From Clostridium sp. CAG:632 (lineage in GTDB: Bacteria; Bacillota; Clostridia; Lachnospirales; Lachnospiraceae): a DNA stretch of 26,832 bases. Made by a program: the position numbers and the translations under genes. Under the pieces are notes generated by a model, which was given only the letters and a program-made list of their open reading frames with translations, ran no database searches and was not told where the DNA came from. Location: contig HF991343.1 in assembly GCA_000431515.1 (NCBI GenBank), positions 29,042 through 55,873 of the forward strand, given 5' to 3'. Below are positions 23,978 through 26,832 of this stretch, one piece after another; position 1 is the stretch's first letter; the number at the start of each line of letters is the position of its first letter.

Positions 23978-25018
23978 TTATACTACTACATCCTTCCAAC
24001 TTAACTGTTCCCCATTTTTTATATTTTTGTTTGCCTTTTTACCCAATAAGCTCTCAAAATCAACCGCCTTGATCTCCCCTGTTCCCGGACGCTTCACCCA
24101 TATATTTTCCATTGTGAACGGCTCACCGGCATGAATATCTGCGATTGCCACCACGGTTGCGAATGCAAAATCAATTGTCACCTGCTCTTCCTTTAACGCA
24201 GCCTTCTCTCCGCCACGCATCTGAAAGATTTCTCGACTGCTCTGGATCAGCTCTGCCATCTCAGCTCCATCCATAGAACAGATAATATCCGGACCCGGGC
24301 GGTATTTACTGTCTGTAAAATGACGTTCCAGAATGCATGCACCCAGCGCAGTTGCTGCAAGGCAGGCATTATTATTCAAACTATGGTCAGACAAACCAAC
24401 GACTGCGTTTGGAAATGCCTGTTGCAATTGTGTCATAGCCCCCAGCCGGATCCATTCCGGCTTGGTCGGATACAGATTCGTGCAGTGTAAAAGTGCATAT
24501 GGCACACCATATGCCTCCATAATATCAACAGTCTTCTGAATACTTGCAATATCATTCATACCAGTCGATACGATCATTGGCTTACCAAAACCTGCAATAT
24601 GCTTAATTAACGGATAATTGTTACATTCACCGGAACCAATCTTATATGCCACAACTCCCATACGTTCCAGCCGGTCTGCTGCCGCTCTTGAAAACGGAGT
24701 GCTGATAAAGATCATTCCCTTCGATTCCACATACCGTTTCAACTCTGTTTCATCTTCTTCCGATAACGCACACCGTTTCATAATTTCATAGATAGACACA
24801 TCTGCATTTCCCGGAATTACCTTTTTTGCTGCATCTGCCATCTCATCCTCTACAATATGTGTCTGATGCTTAATTACCTCTGCTCCTGCCTTTGCCGCCG
24901 CATCCACCATCTGCTTTGCAACTTCCAAGCTTCCCTCATGATTAATTCCAATCTCTGCAATTACAAGCGGCGGATAGCCCGGACCTATTTTTCGATCATC
25001 GATCATAAATTCTTTCAT
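23978..25018 (-). CDS. neuB: NeuB-family nonulosonic (sialic) acid synthase
   Basis: This 346-residue enzyme condenses phosphoenolpyruvate with an N-acyl-hexosamine to make a sialic-acid-like nonulosonic acid. The TIM barrel starts with VIAEIGINHEGS and continues through FISTPFS, YKIGSGECNNYPLI and STGMN. The metal-ligand histidines are in LSDHS (His212) and ERHFT (His233), then GPD..CSMD. The C-terminal SAF (antifreeze-like) domain from about 285 ends in GEQLSWKDV. I place the start at the ATG at 25018, which has GGAAAGGAG upstream, not at an in-frame ATG 45 bases earlier. Sugar specificity (Neu5Ac, legionaminic or pseudaminic acid) cannot be read from the sequence. It lies 34 bases after the fusion gene, suggesting a cell-surface glycan locus. 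Confidence 0.9.
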   Translation of the reverse strand: MKEFMIDDRKIGPGYPPLVIAEIGINHEGSLEVAKQMVDAAAKAGAEVIKHQTHIVEDEMADAAKKVIPGNADVSIYEIMKRCALSEEDETELKRYVESKGMIFISTPFSRAAADRLERMGVVAYKIGSGECNNYPLIKHIAGFGKPMIVSTGMNDIASIQKTVDIMEAYGVPYALLHCTNLYPTKPEWIRLGAMTQLQQAFPNAVVGLSDHSLNNNACLAATALGACILERHFTDSKYRPGPDIICSMDGAEMAELIQSSREIFQMRGGEKAALKEEQVTIDFAFATVVAIADIHAGEPFTMENIWVKRPGTGEIKAVDFESLLGKKANKNIKNGEQLSWKDVVV

Positions 25019-25052
25019 CTTATAATCTCTCCTTTCCTCTTTTTTAATATAT

Positions 25053-26832
25053 TTATATTTCATTCAATATTTTCAACACTTGATCGTTCTCTTCCCGAGT
25101 TCTGATTGCTATTCGAATATATTGTCTATCATTTTTCACCTTTTCGGTCAGATTTTTGATCAATATTCCTTTTTCAAACAAACAAATACATATTTCTCCG
25201 GCACTTCTCCCTATCACCTCGCACATTACATAATTAGCCTGCGTTGGTACTGCTTTTAGATACTCTATTTGCTCCAGTTTTTCCAAAAAATCTTTCCGAG
25301 TTTTTCGGAACTCCACCAAAGCAGCGGCATAGTCCTTTCGATATTTCGGTATAATTTGCATAAAAAATTCAGCAAATGAATTAATATTCCATATCGGCAT
25401 ATTCTTTTTAATTTGATTTACTTTTTCTTCATCTGCAGATGCCAAAACGCCCAGTCTTAATCCCGGAACTCCATAGGACTTTGATATACTTTTCACAACA
25501 TACAGATTTTTATATTCCTTCAGTATCTCTTCTCTTATCAGAGTATTGTCCTCTATATTTTCTTCATCAGCCAAGTCAGCAAAATCAACAAAACTCTCAT
25601 CTACCAGCACCTTAATCCCGGCTTGTTTTGCCCACTCTAAAATCTTCATCACGCCCGATATCGGGATAAAATTCCCGGATGGATTATCCGGATTTATAAG
25701 TACCAGCAATTGAATTTTTCCATCAAAAAACTGAATAATATCATTCTCGGTATATCGTAAATCCGCTCCCTCGGGTTGATAAACCAAAACCTCTCTTTCA
25801 CATCTCTCTTTATATTCGTTAAATGACGGGCAAATTATTCCCACCGTTCCGGATTGCTCTTCCATAAATATTTTAATAAGTTCGGCTGCGCCATTACTAA
25901 GTACAATATAGTCCTTATTTACACCAAATACGTTTGAAGTAACAATGGAATCCACTTCTCTTCCTGATGGGTATTGTGAAAGTAAACTAGAATAATTACA
26001 CGTCATCTCCTCTGTCAATCGTTGATTCGGAAAATATGGATTCACCAGATAACAATAATCGATCATATGTGGATAACGCCAAAATCCTCCATAGCGTTTC
26101 ATAAAATTATTATATCGTTTCTCAATATCATCTTCAAATAACGATTCAGCTATATCCAGATCCTGTACATCATCAATCTCATACCATTTCTGACCATTTA
26201 AGCGTTTTACGCGGATCTCACTGGTATCCAGCATCACAATTAGTTTTATAACCGATTCATAATACTCATTTTCTCCCATTGCTTTTTCATATGCCTCTAA
26301 AAACGGGACATAAATATTTTTTGAAAATTGTCTGCTCAGCTTATAAATATTTACGGTTTTATAGTAATTCTCCTTTTCTCGGAAATCAAAATACTTTCCG
26401 GGAATAAAATCCAAAATACGATCTGCTTCATCAATTACCATGCAGCTTCCATCCATCCAGCTTTCAAACTTATCTACCAAAGCCAACGATGTTCTTTTAT
26501 CCTCCAGCAACATATCTATAATGCTTTCTTCAAATACCAAATCCGATTCCAGCAGCAATGTATCTTCTCGACAAAGGTATTCCTTCGCTAATGATAAAGA
26601 ATATATATTATTGGTTTTTTCATAATCATAATTCCATACATATACCAGCGGTGTATGAATGTCTAATTGCTCAACAAATTCAATTAATTTTTTCCCTTTA
26701 TATCCCACCACCAGAACGATCTTGGACAGACCTTTCCTATCCAGGATTCTCAATGCACGTTCTATAATCGATGTTTCGTTTACTTTCACCATACATTTAG
26801 TATTATTTTCTGTTAAGTGTTTTAATCTTTTT
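25053..26832 (-). CDS. Nucleotidyltransferase / PLP aminotransferase-fold fusion (5' end outside window)
   Basis: The frame stays open to the window edge. Codons upstream of the first ATG (26792) encode RLKHLTENNTKCMVKVN, a standard nucleotidyltransferase segment, so that ATG is internal and the true start lies beyond 26832. Counting from it, residues 1-225 form a LicC-like NTP-transferase domain (EKTNNIYS at 58-65, LLESDLVFEE at 80-89, WYEIDDVQDLDIAE at 203-216). Residues 250-579 form a fold-I PLP domain of HisC/CobD type (LSNGAAELI, NPDNPSG at 367-373, VDES with Asp398, SKSYGVPGLRLG with Lys438). The first half should activate a phosphorylated headgroup with CTP, and the second may transaminate or decarboxylate. 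The gene is noticeably AT-rich, which hints at acquisition. Confidence 0.85.
   Translation of the reverse strand, partial: KRLKHLTENNTKCMVKVNETSIIERALRILDRKGLSKIVLVVGYKGKKLIEFVEQLDIHTPLVYVWNYDYEKTNNIYSLSLAKEYLCREDTLLLESDLVFEESIIDMLLEDKRTSLALVDKFESWMDGSCMVIDEADRILDFIPGKYFDFREKENYYKTVNIYKLSRQFSKNIYVPFLEAYEKAMGENEYYESVIKLIVMLDTSEIRVKRLNGQKWYEIDDVQDLDIAESLFEDDIEKRYNNFMKRYGGFWRYPHMIDYCYLVNPYFPNQRLTEEMTCNYSSLLSQYPSGREVDSIVTSNVFGVNKDYIVLSNGAAELIKIFMEEQSGTVGIICPSFNEYKERCEREVLVYQPEGADLRYTENDIIQFFDGKIQLLVLINPDNPSGNFIPISGVMKILEWAKQAGIKVLVDESFVDFADLADEENIEDNTLIREEILKEYKNLYVVKSISKSYGVPGLRLGVLASADEEKVNQIKKNMPIWNINSFAEFFMQIIPKYRKDYAAALVEFRKTRKDFLEKLEQIEYLKAVPTQANYVMCEVIGRSAGEICICLFEKGILIKNLTEKVKNDRQYIRIAIRTREENDQVLKILNEI

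Noticed and set aside
1..26832. CRISPR arrays, tRNA or rRNA genes, complete insertion sequences
   Set aside because: No spaced repeat array, cloverleaf-like sequence, rRNA segment or full transposase with inverted ends was seen on either strand.

Overview
The window looks like a chromosomal segment of an anaerobic Firmicute of the class Clostridia, most likely Lachnospiraceae. This rests on gene content and order: an HemZ-type coproporphyrinogen enzyme, a fused SecDF, the SCIFF peptide locus, YesL and LysA-like proteins of clostridial type, AGGAGG-type ribosome sites and sigma-A promoters with 17-base spacers. No tRNA, rRNA, CRISPR array, prophage or complete insertion sequence is visible.

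Left edge (1-548, + strand): the 3' end of a GH26 beta-mannanase-type glycosidase, closed by a hairpin shared with the convergent operon.

567-16224 (- strand): a long co-directional housekeeping block. In transcription order it holds a TIGR04086-type membrane protein, the SCIFF precursor scfA, its radical SAM/SPASM maturase scfB, secDF, a RecJ-like DHH exonuclease, a bifunctional Rel, an MBL hydrolase, hemZ, a stand-alone HD-GYP protein, hisS, aspS and an unrecognised lipoprotein. scfA has its own promoter and is followed by a hairpin terminator or attenuator. A second promoter overlaps the recJ stop codon and serves rel.

16379-19072 (+ strand): an ECF-type sigma factor, translationally coupled to a membrane-anchored beta-propeller protein that is probably its sensor or anti-sigma partner.

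19105-22916 (- strand): mltG, a cyclophilin and a LysA-family decarboxylase form one unit with its own promoter. A YesL (DUF624) membrane protein with a 13-residue C-terminal repeat has a separate promoter.

22917-23664: a poor, decayed intergenic stretch with a palindrome, a GNRA-loop hairpin and the C-terminal remnant of an Rpn/PD-(D/E)XK transposase-like gene.

23665-26832 (- strand): a surface-glycan-type unit, read in the order nucleotidyltransferase/PLP-enzyme fusion (its 5' end is outside the window), NeuB-family synthase, acylphosphatase, terminator. The fusion gene is visibly more AT-rich than the rest.

The most notable observation is a pair of disrupted genes. scfB and the beta-propeller gene lie about 2 kb apart, and each is frame-shifted by a short direct duplication (23 and 20 bases). 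Removing one copy restores a single full-length frame in each case (457 and 708 residues). This is either real recent mutation or switching in two linked signalling loci, or an assembly artefact; reads would decide.
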